Shown: piece after piece, positions 9,025 through 34,085 of the stretch | Layout: every line of letters starts with the position of its first letter | Numbering within the stretch: position 1 is the first letter of the stretch | Origin: an uncultured Oligoflexales bacterium | Lineage (GTDB): Bacteria > Bdellovibrionota_B > Oligoflexia > Oligoflexales > JAPPIL01 | Direction: 5' to 3' | Assembly: GCA_958296095.1 (NCBI GenBank) | Contig: OY282434.1 | Coordinates: 1,518,001 to 1,582,000 of the forward strand | Length of the DNA stretch: 64,000 nt | Translations under genes and position numbers: made by a program | Notes under the pieces: model-generated | The model's input: only the letters and a program-made list of their open reading frames with translations | Databases searched by the model: none | Told to the model about the DNA's origin: nothing

Positions 9025-9540
9025 CTGTCATCAAGCCTCGAAGAGCGAGAAAGCGGCAAAGAGTCGCGTAGTGAGCGTTACAAAAAGCCGCAGCGCAGCG
9101 AACGGCCTCGCCGTGCCGTTCATGGAGCTCTCGGTTGGCAAGAGGTGTGGGCAACCGCAAGAAGGCTTGGGGGCAAGGACACTACTTAACCCGTACCTCC
9201 GTTGTCTTGGCAGGGAGCAGACCTGCCGAGAAACTCTCCCCTGAGATAGGTGCAAGCACATACTCTTGTCTGAAAGCATAACCTAACGGCAATATGGCAG
9301 TATTTGTGGTCGAGTTTTCGCACGGTCTCTCCATGCCGTTCACAAAGCTCTCGGTGGGCAAGAGGTGGGGGCAACCGCAAGAAGGCCTAGGGACAAGCCT
9401 GAACGCAATACAGGGAGATCTGATGACAAAGAGCGAGCTAGAAAGCGAGCGATACAAAAAGCATCGCGTAGCGATGAGCTAGAAAGCGAGCGATACAAAA
9501 AGCAGCGTAGCGAGCGAAGCGAGCGTTACAAAAAGCCGTG
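9025..9540 (+). repeat. Mosaic repeat block B
   Basis: The same two modules as block A. It holds a near-complete hairpin element at 9209-9337 and module 2 strings (GCTAGAAAGCGAGCGATAC, AGCGTAGCGAGCGAAGCG) at about 9430-9535. It ends directly against an IS remnant. Confidence 0.85.
9209..9337 (+). repeat. Hairpin (MITE-like) element, copy 3
   Basis: The left arm GGCAGGGAGCAGACC...GAGAAACTC and right arm GAGTTTTCGCACGGTCTC...CATGCC are inverted repeats. The centre holds CTGAAAGCATAACC and GGCAATATGGCAGTAT. Confidence 0.65.
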
Positions 9541-9771
9541 CGTAGCAAGGAAGGACGGCGGCAAAAGGTTTACGACGACTTGGGTTTGGACAAAATTATT
9601 CATGGTAGTAGCGATGACGATAAGTTTAACAAGATCATCAATGCACTGGTGCTCAGTCGCATAGCCCATCCAGACTGTAGCAAGGTGAAGATTGCGACGC
9701 GGCTTGCGCAGCAGGAGGTTGTTCTCCTTCATCAGCCGATAGACTCGTTTGTGGTTGATTTTAGTGCCTAG
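9541..9771 (+). pseudogene. Remnant of an IS1634-like transposase
   Basis: The plus-strand frame reads KVYDDLGLDKIIHG, then KFNKIINALVLSRIAHPDC and SKVKIATRL. This resembles the N-terminal part of IS1634/IS4-type DDE transposases (LGFDKII...LVIARIADPSSK pattern). Only about 50 residues of likeness remain before the frame runs into the IS3 remnant on the other strand. There is no start codon with a ribosome binding site and no catalytic region, so it is dead. The family call is from memory of the pattern. Confidence 0.45.
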
Positions 9772-9969
9772 TAAACGCTTGAGAAAGGCTGTTACTCGTC
9801 GGTAACCGTACGTAGCATGGTCAATGATAACATCGTAGATTTTCTGCAGAATCGAGGCTTCGTCAGCCCTGCGCCTCGGTCGCCTCGATTTACTACCACC
9901 CTTCAGTCGCCGATGGAGATTCGGTCTCGATACCTCCAAAGCTCTAGCAACACGGGCTACAGGGTATTT

Positions 9970-10104
9970 CCTAGCTTCGCTGACTTCTTGCCGCTTCCTA
10001 GCTTCGCTGACTTCTTGCCGCTTCCTAGCTTCGCTGACTTCTTGCCGCTTCCTAGCTTCGCTGACTTCTTGCCGCTTCCTAGCTTCGCTGACTTCTTGCC
10101 GCTT
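9970..10104 (-). repeat. 27-bp tandem repeat (5 copies) inside IS3 orfB
   Basis: The unit begins CCTAGCTTCGCTGACTTC and ends TTGCCGCTT on the plus strand. The five copies appear identical. The phrase TTGCCGCTTCCTAGCT is shared with the dispersed module 2 repeats (for example about 47660-47675 and 50730-50745). Confidence 0.95.
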
Positions 10105-10132
10105 CCTAGCTCCTGCAATTTCGACTGCGGCA

Positions 10133-10516
10133 TCAGTTTTTTTTACCAGAAATGCGAACGGCATCCCTGAGAATATCACGATCCATCTTGACCCGCTCAT
10201 GCTCATGCTCAAGCGCCGCATACTCTTCAGCCTTCCGACCAAGAAGACGCTCCAGATTTTTGGCCCGCCTCTCAAGTGCCTGATGCTTGGCGGCGGAAAC
10301 AACACCGCCGTTAGATTGAATTGCCACCAGTGATCCCTCCTCGATCTGTTTACGCCAGTAATAGAACCTCGAAGGACAGATACCATACCTGCGAGCCACG
10401 ATGGAAACGCTTTTTCCTACCTCGTAGCTCTCCATGACCATCGCTCGCTTTTCCTCCGCCGACCAACGCCGACGAACACGACCAGATGAGGTCGCATCAA
10501 CACCCGAAACACTCAT
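10133..10516 (-). CDS. IS3-family transposase OrfA (helix-turn-helix)
   Basis: A 127-residue IS2-like OrfA. Residues about 15-60 form the helix-turn-helix (RRRWSAEEKRAMVMESYEVG, then KSVSIVARRYGI), followed by the YYWRKQIEEGSL linker. The C-terminal leucine-rich coiled coil (LERRAKNLERLLGRKAEEY) mediates multimer formation. The gene ends at AAAAAAAA (10137-10144 on the minus strand), a slippery run that in IS3 elements shifts ribosomes by -1 into OrfB. OrfA looks intact, but the OrfB partner is truncated, so transposition in cis is not expected. Confidence 0.85.
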   Translation of the reverse strand: MSVSGVDATSSGRVRRRWSAEEKRAMVMESYEVGKSVSIVARRYGICPSRFYYWRKQIEEGSLVAIQSNGGVVSAAKHQALERRAKNLERLLGRKAEEYAALEHEHERVKMDRDILRDAVRISGKKN

Positions 10517-10580
10517 GCAAAATCTCCTAACAAAAGGTTGATGTTAAGAGCTGGATCAGTGTCCTGTTTCGCAGGGTCGA

Positions 10581-28567
<17,987 letters not shown>

Positions 28568-28633
28568 GGTAGGAGTCACAACTAACGGATTCTAAACAGG
28601 AATACTGCAAGTCTCCGCTAGCCGTCAGGAAAA

Positions 28634-28660
28634 TAAAAAAACCGCACCGTAAATCGGTGT
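28634..28660 (-). terminator. Probable intrinsic terminator of the cas operon, inside the leader
   Basis: On the minus strand CACCG-ATTTA-CGGTG forms a 5-bp stem, followed three bases later by seven T residues. It lies 130 bp after the cas2 stop. A promoter for the array would have to read through it or start inside it, so it might also attenuate array transcription. Confidence 0.5.
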
Positions 28661-28699
28661 CATTTTCAAAATATAACAACAAAAATAAACTGTTAACAC

Positions 28700-28744
28700 A
28701 TCGCTAACTGCCCGACACTTTCGTGAGAACCGACGGTTAGCGAT
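28700..28744. promoter_or_regulatory. 9-bp inverted repeat in the leader
   Basis: ATCGCTAAC (28700-28708) and GTTAGCGAT (28736-28744) are perfect complements 27 bp apart. This could be a protein-binding dyad (leader recognition or regulation of the array) or an RNA hairpin at the cas2 3' end. Confidence 0.6.
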
Positions 28745-28792
28745 TAACTTTGCATTTATATAATTTCTACCTTGTCCCTCTCACACTAACAG

Positions 28793-29086
28793 CTAAACTG
28801 TCAAGGTATCACGCAAAGGATCAAATGCTTCTTTTGTTCCAAAATGTTCAACATGATCTCGCCCTCTTTTCCCCAAATAATAAAAACGCAAGCTATCTTC
28901 TTTTGGGTTATACAGACTCAGCAATTTATCTTTAAGAATTGTGCATTGCGCGGTATCTATTTCACACTCAAAAACAGAATTCTGCACCCGCATACCATAA
29001 TCCAAACACACCTTGGCAATGTTGCGCAGTCGCCGTTGCCCTCCTTTTGACACCACACTCACATCATAAGTGATTAAAACCAACAT
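28793..29086 (-). CDS. cas2: CRISPR-associated endonuclease Cas2
   Basis: A 97-residue protein with the Cas2 ferredoxin-like fold signature: MLVLITYDVS at the N-terminus (the conserved Asp) and RRLRNIAKVCLDYGMRVQNS, then VFECEID. Cas2 dimers bridge two Cas1 dimers to form the spacer integrase that inserts new spacers at the leader-repeat junction. It is the last cas gene, 2 bp after cas1 and next to the leader, as in other I-C loci. The length is normal for the family. Confidence 0.97.
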   Translation of the reverse strand: MLVLITYDVSVVSKGGQRRLRNIAKVCLDYGMRVQNSVFECEIDTAQCTILKDKLLSLYNPKEDSLRFYYLGKRGRDHVEHFGTKEAFDPLRDTLTV

Positions 29087-29088
29087 CT

Positions 29089-30105
29089 TTATTTTGCCAA
29101 ATACGGAGGATAATATTTAATGTCGCCACGGATATGCCGTGCCAGCAACATAGCTTGGCAATGTGGCAATAGACCTAATGGAATTCTTTCTTTGAAGTAT
29201 GGATGCATAATTTCATCTTGCTTACGTTCTTGGTAGGCAATGAGAAAATTTTTCTTGGCATCATCCGTAAATCGCACTGCCCCACTGGCTTCGTTAAGAA
29301 AATCTTTTTTCTGCAATTGTTTTCTGTTGATCAATGTTAACACCAGACGATCAGCCCATGCTGCACGAAACTCCTCAACTAAATCCAATGCCAAGCTAAC
29401 CCGCCCCGGTCTATCCTGATGTAACAAACCAACATACGGATCAAGACCAACACCAGATAAAGCTGAAACACATTCTTGGGTCAACAACGCATAAACAAAC
29501 GACAACATTGCATTTACTGGATCAGTTGGTGGTCGCCTTATCCGCCCATTAAAAACAAACACTTTCTCACGAAGCAACTGTCCAAACACAGAGAAGTAAA
29601 CATTAGCTGATTCACCCTCAATTCCCCTGAGTGTTGCCATAGTGCTAGTACGCTTAATTACTCGTAAACTATTGGCTAATCTTTCAACGGCATTTTCTAA
29701 TAATGTGTTAGAACCATGATTGCGCAACTCTCTTTGCAAAACATAGCGAGTGTTGGCAATTTTTGCCGCGACCATCAACTGTGCGACAGACAAGGATAAT
29801 TTGTCATCGTCAGCCCAACGATACTGTTCCCTGCGCAACAAGACATTACCTGCTAATTTTCCTTGTACACGAGCAAGAAACTTGCCGTACTCAGTAAAAA
29901 ACACCAAGCCAATCCCACTGTCAGCACAATAACCCATAAGAAAGGGCGAGACTGACACCCGCCCGAAACAAAATATATTAGCAATGTTCAACGATGGAAA
30001 CTGAGCTAGCTTTACATCACCTTCCTTGACAACAAGCGTTTCCCGCTCTTTGTGAACATAGCTACCTTGCGTGTTGATAAACAAAGTGTTTAGCAATTTT
30101 TTCAC
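29089..30105 (-). CDS. cas1: CRISPR-associated integrase Cas1
   Basis: A 338-residue I-C type Cas1. The catalytic metal ligands are visible as Glu (RGIEGESANVYF), His (VGLLHQDRPGR) and Asp (ALDLVEEFR). The N-terminal beta domain (LNTLFINTQGSYV) is present and the length is normal. With Cas2 and Cas4 it trims and integrates new spacers. Its start overlaps the cas4 stop by 4 bp, so the two are translationally coupled. Nothing suggests damage, which agrees with the long array. Confidence 0.97.
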   Translation of the reverse strand: MKKLLNTLFINTQGSYVHKERETLVVKEGDVKLAQFPSLNIANIFCFGRVSVSPFLMGYCADSGIGLVFFTEYGKFLARVQGKLAGNVLLRREQYRWADDDKLSLSVAQLMVAAKIANTRYVLQRELRNHGSNTLLENAVERLANSLRVIKRTSTMATLRGIEGESANVYFSVFGQLLREKVFVFNGRIRRPPTDPVNAMLSFVYALLTQECVSALSGVGLDPYVGLLHQDRPGRVSLALDLVEEFRAAWADRLVLTLINRKQLQKKDFLNEASGAVRFTDDAKKNFLIAYQERKQDEIMHPYFKERIPLGLLPHCQAMLLARHIRGDIKYYPPYLAK

Positions 30106-30722
30106 GAACCAAACAACTCCTCAATGTAAGCTTGTGAATGATCGTTGCGCAAGACATCTGGCTTACAAATATCCTGTAGCGAACAACCTCGGCATCGACT
30201 TTTTTTGTTAATTGGTGCAGGCATTGTTCCCGACTGTAAAATTATTTTTGCGGCCTTGATTGCCGCAATCGTCGCGGCACGGAGATCAGCATTGATTGCT
30301 ACTATCTCCCGTGTTTTCGTTTGCCCATACCATATTGCCCCTTCTGTCACGGAAATATTGAGCATCTCTTCAAGACATAAGGCTTGCGCACACAGTTGAA
30401 TATGATTATTATTTTCACGTTTTGGTTTGCCACGTTTGTATTCAACTGGAAAATATCTCGGTGGCGCACCTTTGATGGTTTCGATTTCTAATAAATCCAT
30501 CTTGCCTATTAGACCGTGCTTATACGAAACAAGAGAGACACCTCGCTCATAACGCACGGCCCCTCGCGTCTCGCGTTCGCCACTATCAACCCGCTCGTGT
30601 AAAATCCGTCCTTCTGCCGTTGAACGATTTTCCTGCCATACCTGCTCAACATGGATCAAAGCAAATGAACGCGGACAATAGGCGTAGTGTCGCAAAGCAG
30701 ATATGGCAAGCAGGTCATCCAT
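30102..30722 (-). CDS. cas4: CRISPR-associated exonuclease Cas4
   Basis: A 206-residue RecB-like nuclease with an iron-sulfur cluster. The N-terminal cysteine is in HYAYCPRSFAL and the C-terminal Cys cluster in CRGCSLQDIC. The nuclease core has FPVEYKRGK (the Glu-x-Lys motif). Cas4 associates with Cas1 in I-C systems and selects spacers with a correct PAM and orientation. It lies 6 bp after cas7. Confidence 0.96.
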   Translation of the reverse strand: MDDLLAISALRHYAYCPRSFALIHVEQVWQENRSTAEGRILHERVDSGERETRGAVRYERGVSLVSYKHGLIGKMDLLEIETIKGAPPRYFPVEYKRGKPKRENNNHIQLCAQALCLEEMLNISVTEGAIWYGQTKTREIVAINADLRAATIAAIKAAKIILQSGTMPAPINKKSRCRGCSLQDICKPDVLRNDHSQAYIEELFGS

Positions 30723-30728
30723 TTTACC

Positions 30729-31595
30729 CTAAATAATCTCCAGACATTCAACATCGCTAGGACCGTCTTTAGACACCGCGACATGATAATCAGCATAGCT
30801 TCTGGCCGGAGCATCGCTGCTCTTACGCTCAACTTTTACTGAGTCGAACAGCTTATGGGCTGGGGCATTACCAATTGCACTGCTGTGTTTGAACACGACA
30901 AGCTTACGGGCCACCATCTCCCCCCGCGCCGCCGATCGATCATGTTCAAACATGTTTTGCAAGGCCTGCCAAAATAAATGCAAATCATTATCACTGAAAC
31001 CTGTTTGCTCAGCTAACTTGGCAGAGATGTAACCATGCACCCGATATAAACCATAGGGAACGATATGTTTGCGGCCCATGGTGCGTTTTTTATCGTCATC
31101 ATCTGTCTCCTTGCCCTCAGTGACCGCCATGCGGGTGATGGAAATTTCTAGCGGAAAAATTGGCTCAACTGAAGTGGCAAAGGCTAATTGCACCGGACCT
31201 CGCACCTGCCCACAATTCACGCCCGTGCTCATAACTGCACCAAAGGTGCGAACATCATAGAAATTTTTGCACATCCAAGTTCTGGCACTATCAACATTTT
31301 CAGATGATTTGTTATCTTTAGGTTTGATTGAGAGAGCTTTGTGAGCTTCTGTGTGTTTGTTGTTCAAAATTGCCTTTTCGGTAATATAAATCCTAAAGCC
31401 TTGCTCATCTTCTTTGTGCAAAGCAACAAAATTACGGATCTTGCGTTTTAAACAAACATCGGTGACCAATCCGTGACTGGTTTCAGGATCGATACGTGGC
31501 AAGTTGCCAGCATCGGGGTCACCATTGGGGTTGCCATTAGTGACATCAAACAGATAGACGAACTCATAACGATTACTGATAGCACTCATGTTCAT
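30729..31595 (-). CDS. cas7: Cas7 (Csd2), Cascade backbone subunit
   Basis: A 288-residue Cas7/Csd2 protein that polymerises along the crRNA spacer. The family signature [19 protein letters not shown] is at residues about 16-34, and [15 protein letters not shown] is in the middle. The start at 31595 has GGGAGA before it; a second ATG two codons on is equally possible. It lies between cas8c and cas4, 21 bp after the cas8c stop. Confidence 0.97.
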   Translation of the reverse strand: MNMSAISNRYEFVYLFDVTNGNPNGDPDAGNLPRIDPETSHGLVTDVCLKRKIRNFVALHKEDEQGFRIYITEKAILNNKHTEAHKALSIKPKDNKSSENVDSARTWMCKNFYDVRTFGAVMSTGVNCGQVRGPVQLAFATSVEPIFPLEISITRMAVTEGKETDDDDKKRTMGRKHIVPYGLYRVHGYISAKLAEQTGFSDNDLHLFWQALQNMFEHDRSAARGEMVARKLVVFKHSSAIGNAPAHKLFDSVKVERKSSDAPARSYADYHVAVSKDGPSDVECLEII

Positions 31596-31616
31596 TATCT
31601 CCCATAAAAAATAAAA

Positions 31617-32006
31617 TTATTGTTGTTGGCTAGATGCCGGTGCTTTTTTCTGGAACAGTGAAGCATGTTGATGATAATAGCCGATGGCAAACCGCCCTTG
31701 ATCCTCGATATTCAAGGTTTTAGGAAAGTTATCAGCATCGATCTTGCTGAAAATTTTGGAAATTCTTTTGTCAATGTTGACAGCCATGCCCGGGTTTTCC
31801 TTGCGTAACTTTGCCTCGTGATGCCGACATTTTCTGATCAAGGTTGGAAAGGTCGCGGCGGGATTAGCCGATGCCGAACCATAGTACTGATCCTTAATGG
31901 TCGTGTTTGTGTCCTTACCGAGTGCACCGCGTTGTGCATTTTCTAACTCGGCAAACAACCTGCCGAGCAGGTAACCCAGGTTTTTGCTGTCTTTGTTCAA
32001 ACTCAC
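31617..32006 (-). CDS. cas11c: Predicted Cas11c small subunit, made from an internal start in cas8c
   Basis: In type I-C the small subunit is translated from inside cas8c. Here GGAGG at 32015-32019 is followed eight bases later by an in-frame GTG (32006, codon 463 of cas8c). This would give a 129-residue helical product starting VSLNKDSKNLGYLLGRLF, about the size known for Cas11c. The ribosome binding site overlaps an in-frame ATG (codon 458), which is too close to be served by it. What is seen is the GGAGG-GTG pair in frame; the function follows from the I-C family. Confidence 0.75.
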   Translation of the reverse strand: MSLNKDSKNLGYLLGRLFAELENAQRGALGKDTNTTIKDQYYGSASANPAATFPTLIRKCRHHEAKLRKENPGMAVNIDKRISKIFSKIDADNFPKTLNIEDQGRFAIGYYHQHASLFQKKAPASSQQQ

Positions 32007-33392
32007 AAGATTTTCCTCCATATTATTGATCCGCATTTTACGTGCAATAACTGCCTTACATAGTGCCACTCGCAAGCCTGAAATTTTCCCATCGGTGCGC
32101 ATACGCATGACGAGACTGGTCAACAGACTATAGGGATAATTGCCGCCACTGATAATCGCTCGCATTACTTCACCCGCAAGGTGTGGCAAAATATCTTTGC
32201 TATCATGCTTGCCGTTACGAGAGGGGGTGGTTTCACGCAACAACCACCGAATCGATGGTGGAGTTTTCCACGCTAATGGCTTTAGCTCTAAATCACGATA
32301 ATGCTGAGCGATTCTTCGCACAAAAATATCCAGGGTAGCTGGTTGCCAAAAGCGAATTGATAATCGAGAAGCATTCGGTGATAAGCCTAGTACGTAGACA
32401 TCGGTGTTGGGATCGAGTTCTGGTTTAATGTCCTGCAATGGTCGCCCCTTGCTGACATCGGTTAAAAATCTTTGCAATTCCCCTGTTTCTTGGTCGTCAG
32501 TCGGCTTCAAGAGCGCACCGAGAAAATTTTCCGCCTGATCCGACTGTTCACTACCCTCTGCCTCGGCCCAGAACACCGTTGTTGTATCACCGATGTTCAC
32601 CGAACGATTGTTTTCCGAACGCAATAAAAAATTCAGAGCCTTGATGTATTGGTCTGCAACCATTTCTGAAACAGGAGCATTGAATGATTTTTTCTTCCCG
32701 TATGAATTAAAAGCATCTGGCTTAAACGAGACAATGTTCGCACCAGAAGGTTGTGCACCCCTTACTCCTTCTATCGGCTGATGTAAGCGAGCAATCACTG
32801 CCTTTTTTCCTGTGACCAGACAGCTAGCTATATGTGCGACTTCCCCACTACTTTTCTGGTTACGCATGGTTTGCCATAATTCTTTTGCAGCGAGCCGGTC
32901 GTGCAAATATTGTCTTTTATCTTCGTCGAGTTGAAACACTATATTGGTATCGAGCACGTCCTTCCCATCTATATCGCTAAAAGGTGGCTCATAAAATTTT
33001 TCTGGCGACCAAGTCTGCAAAAACTTTTGCAGAGCTATCAACCCCTTATCGGTCTCCCCTTCTATAGCATTTAATATCTGTTTTTTGAATGCATCATGTT
33101 TATCTTGAAGCTTTTTGTCTTTTTCGTTACCAGTTACTCCTAATACATACGCAGTATTGTCCCAAAAGAATGCCGGTGATATGGATGTTCTCTTTTGTAA
33201 TTGTGGCACATCTAACAATTTTGGGCGAATTTTTTTTCCGTTTACTTCCCGAATATCGAACAAATCAATGGCTCGCCCGTCAGCAGATAGCACAATTACA
33301 TAACTTATTTTCTTTTTGCTGTATCCTTCTGGTAACACTTTGCTATCTTTAGATAGTCGCTGATAATATCTGTTCAGTTCCGTAAGTATCAT
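31617..33392 (-). CDS. cas8c: Cas8c (Csd1), large Cascade subunit
   Basis: A 591-residue Csd1-family protein. The opening MILTELNRYYQRL and the internal RFWQPATLDIFVRRI are typical. Cas8c recognises the PAM and recruits Cas3. The start overlaps the cas5 stop by 4 bp. The last 129 codons carry an internal ribosome binding site and start, predicted to give the separate small subunit Cas11c. Length and order are normal for type I-C. Confidence 0.96.
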   Translation of the reverse strand: MILTELNRYYQRLSKDSKVLPEGYSKKKISYVIVLSADGRAIDLFDIREVNGKKIRPKLLDVPQLQKRTSISPAFFWDNTAYVLGVTGNEKDKKLQDKHDAFKKQILNAIEGETDKGLIALQKFLQTWSPEKFYEPPFSDIDGKDVLDTNIVFQLDEDKRQYLHDRLAAKELWQTMRNQKSSGEVAHIASCLVTGKKAVIARLHQPIEGVRGAQPSGANIVSFKPDAFNSYGKKKSFNAPVSEMVADQYIKALNFLLRSENNRSVNIGDTTTVFWAEAEGSEQSDQAENFLGALLKPTDDQETGELQRFLTDVSKGRPLQDIKPELDPNTDVYVLGLSPNASRLSIRFWQPATLDIFVRRIAQHYRDLELKPLAWKTPPSIRWLLRETTPSRNGKHDSKDILPHLAGEVMRAIISGGNYPYSLLTSLVMRMRTDGKISGLRVALCKAVIARKMRINNMEENLVSLNKDSKNLGYLLGRLFAELENAQRGALGKDTNTTIKDQYYGSASANPAATFPTLIRKCRHHEAKLRKENPGMAVNIDKRISKIFSKIDADNFPKTLNIEDQGRFAIGYYHQHASLFQKKAPASSQQQ

Positions 33393-34057
33393 CCTCGCAC
33401 CTCTTTTTCATCAAAATGTGGAACTTCGATAATTCCATCGATCATTTTTGCCTGAAAAAATTTTGGCTTAATATCTTTTTTGTCGGAAAAATCTAAATCA
33501 TGAAGCATATACCCTAAATATTTTTCGCCAACAAGTTCTGACTTCGGTAAATCTCCTTCGAGAAATTCAAAGTTAGCTGGAAATTCCCGAGTGCCAAGAC
33601 ATGGAGTATGAAAACATTGACCACGTTTTGCCCGGCGTTTGAAGGTATCGATATGTTTTGCCTCGTTGTCATCTGTTCCTGCCTTTAGGGTCATTTCAAA
33701 ATGTGCTTCGATAATATAACTGACATCACGCAAGACCGTTGATGCCCGTTGCGTTCTGCTATCTTCTACCAACAGAGTCAATCCATCGAGGGATCTTTTT
33801 TGCATAGCTGTTTTTACATTTCTTTCAGAAATAACATCTTTTACCTCATTCCTGCGTAGCGATTCAAATTTTATAGGTTTTAAGACATGCAACCTATCGA
33901 TAATCCAACGAATAGCTGGTTTCCAGTGGATTGCCTCCAAAATGCCGCGGGCCGCCGATGGAGTCATGACATCGTATGAGACCCGTTCAACCTTCATTTC
34001 AGGGCGGGTGAAACAGGCACGCTCGCCCCAAACCTGTAATTTTATGCCGTATGCCAT
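33389..34057 (-). CDS. cas5: Cas5d, pre-crRNA endonuclease and Cascade subunit
   Basis: A 222-residue Cas5d. I chose the ATG at 34057 (MAYGIKLQVWGERACFTRP), which has AGGAGG ten bases upstream. The longer frame adds 35 unlikely residues that overlap the cas3 stop region. The family text VERVSYDVMTPSAARGILEA is present. In I-C systems, which lack Cas6, Cas5d cuts the repeat RNA and then caps the 5' handle of the crRNA. It lies 28 bp after cas3. Confidence 0.96.
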   Translation of the reverse strand: MAYGIKLQVWGERACFTRPEMKVERVSYDVMTPSAARGILEAIHWKPAIRWIIDRLHVLKPIKFESLRRNEVKDVISERNVKTAMQKRSLDGLTLLVEDSRTQRASTVLRDVSYIIEAHFEMTLKAGTDDNEAKHIDTFKRRAKRGQCFHTPCLGTREFPANFEFLEGDLPKSELVGEKYLGYMLHDLDFSDKKDIKPKFFQAKMIDGIIEVPHFDEKEVRG

Positions 34058-34085
34058 TAGTGCAGCACCTCCTTCGTTATCGTCA

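Larger units (their letters stand above)
9526..10142 (-). pseudogene. IS3-family OrfB, truncated and carrying a 27-bp tandem expansion
   Basis: After the slippage site the frame reads KKTDAAVEIAGARK, then five copies of a nine-residue unit (RKRQEVSEA), then RKYPVARVARALEVSR and onward through YGYRRVTAFLKR and VNHKRVYRLMKEN-like text. This is the normal N-terminal half of an IS2-type OrfB with an in-frame insertion after AGAR. Likeness ends at LLLRKPRRN; the rest is foreign sequence and the DDE catalytic domain is absent. The pseudogene call is secure; the origin of the insertion is discussed in the findings. Confidence 0.8.
9700..10570 (-). mobile_element. IS3-family (IS2-like) element remnant next to the CRISPR trailer end
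   Basis: orfA and the 5' part of orfB lie on the minus strand with an A8 slippage run between them, which is the normal IS3 arrangement. OrfB likeness stops near 9700, before the DDE core, where the IS1634-like remnant begins, so the element cannot move by itself. Its right edge lies between orfA (10516) and the first, damaged CRISPR repeat at 10581. Confidence 0.75.
28568..28792 (-). promoter_or_regulatory. CRISPR leader
   Basis: An AT-rich 225-bp stretch between the newest repeat and cas2. On the minus strand it holds a possible promoter (TTAACA at 28691-28696 and TATATT at 28670-28675, 15-nt spacing, so imperfect), a terminator-like hairpin, and a perfect 9-bp inverted repeat. Its position between cas2 and the first intact repeat, and the decay of the opposite end of the array, identify it as the leader. 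Confidence 0.85.

Noticed and set aside
9826-10386. Upstream part of the long orfB frame (before the slippage site)
   Set aside because: Residues before KKTDAAVE are the antisense-phase shadow of orfA; IS3 OrfB is made by -1 frameshifting from OrfA.
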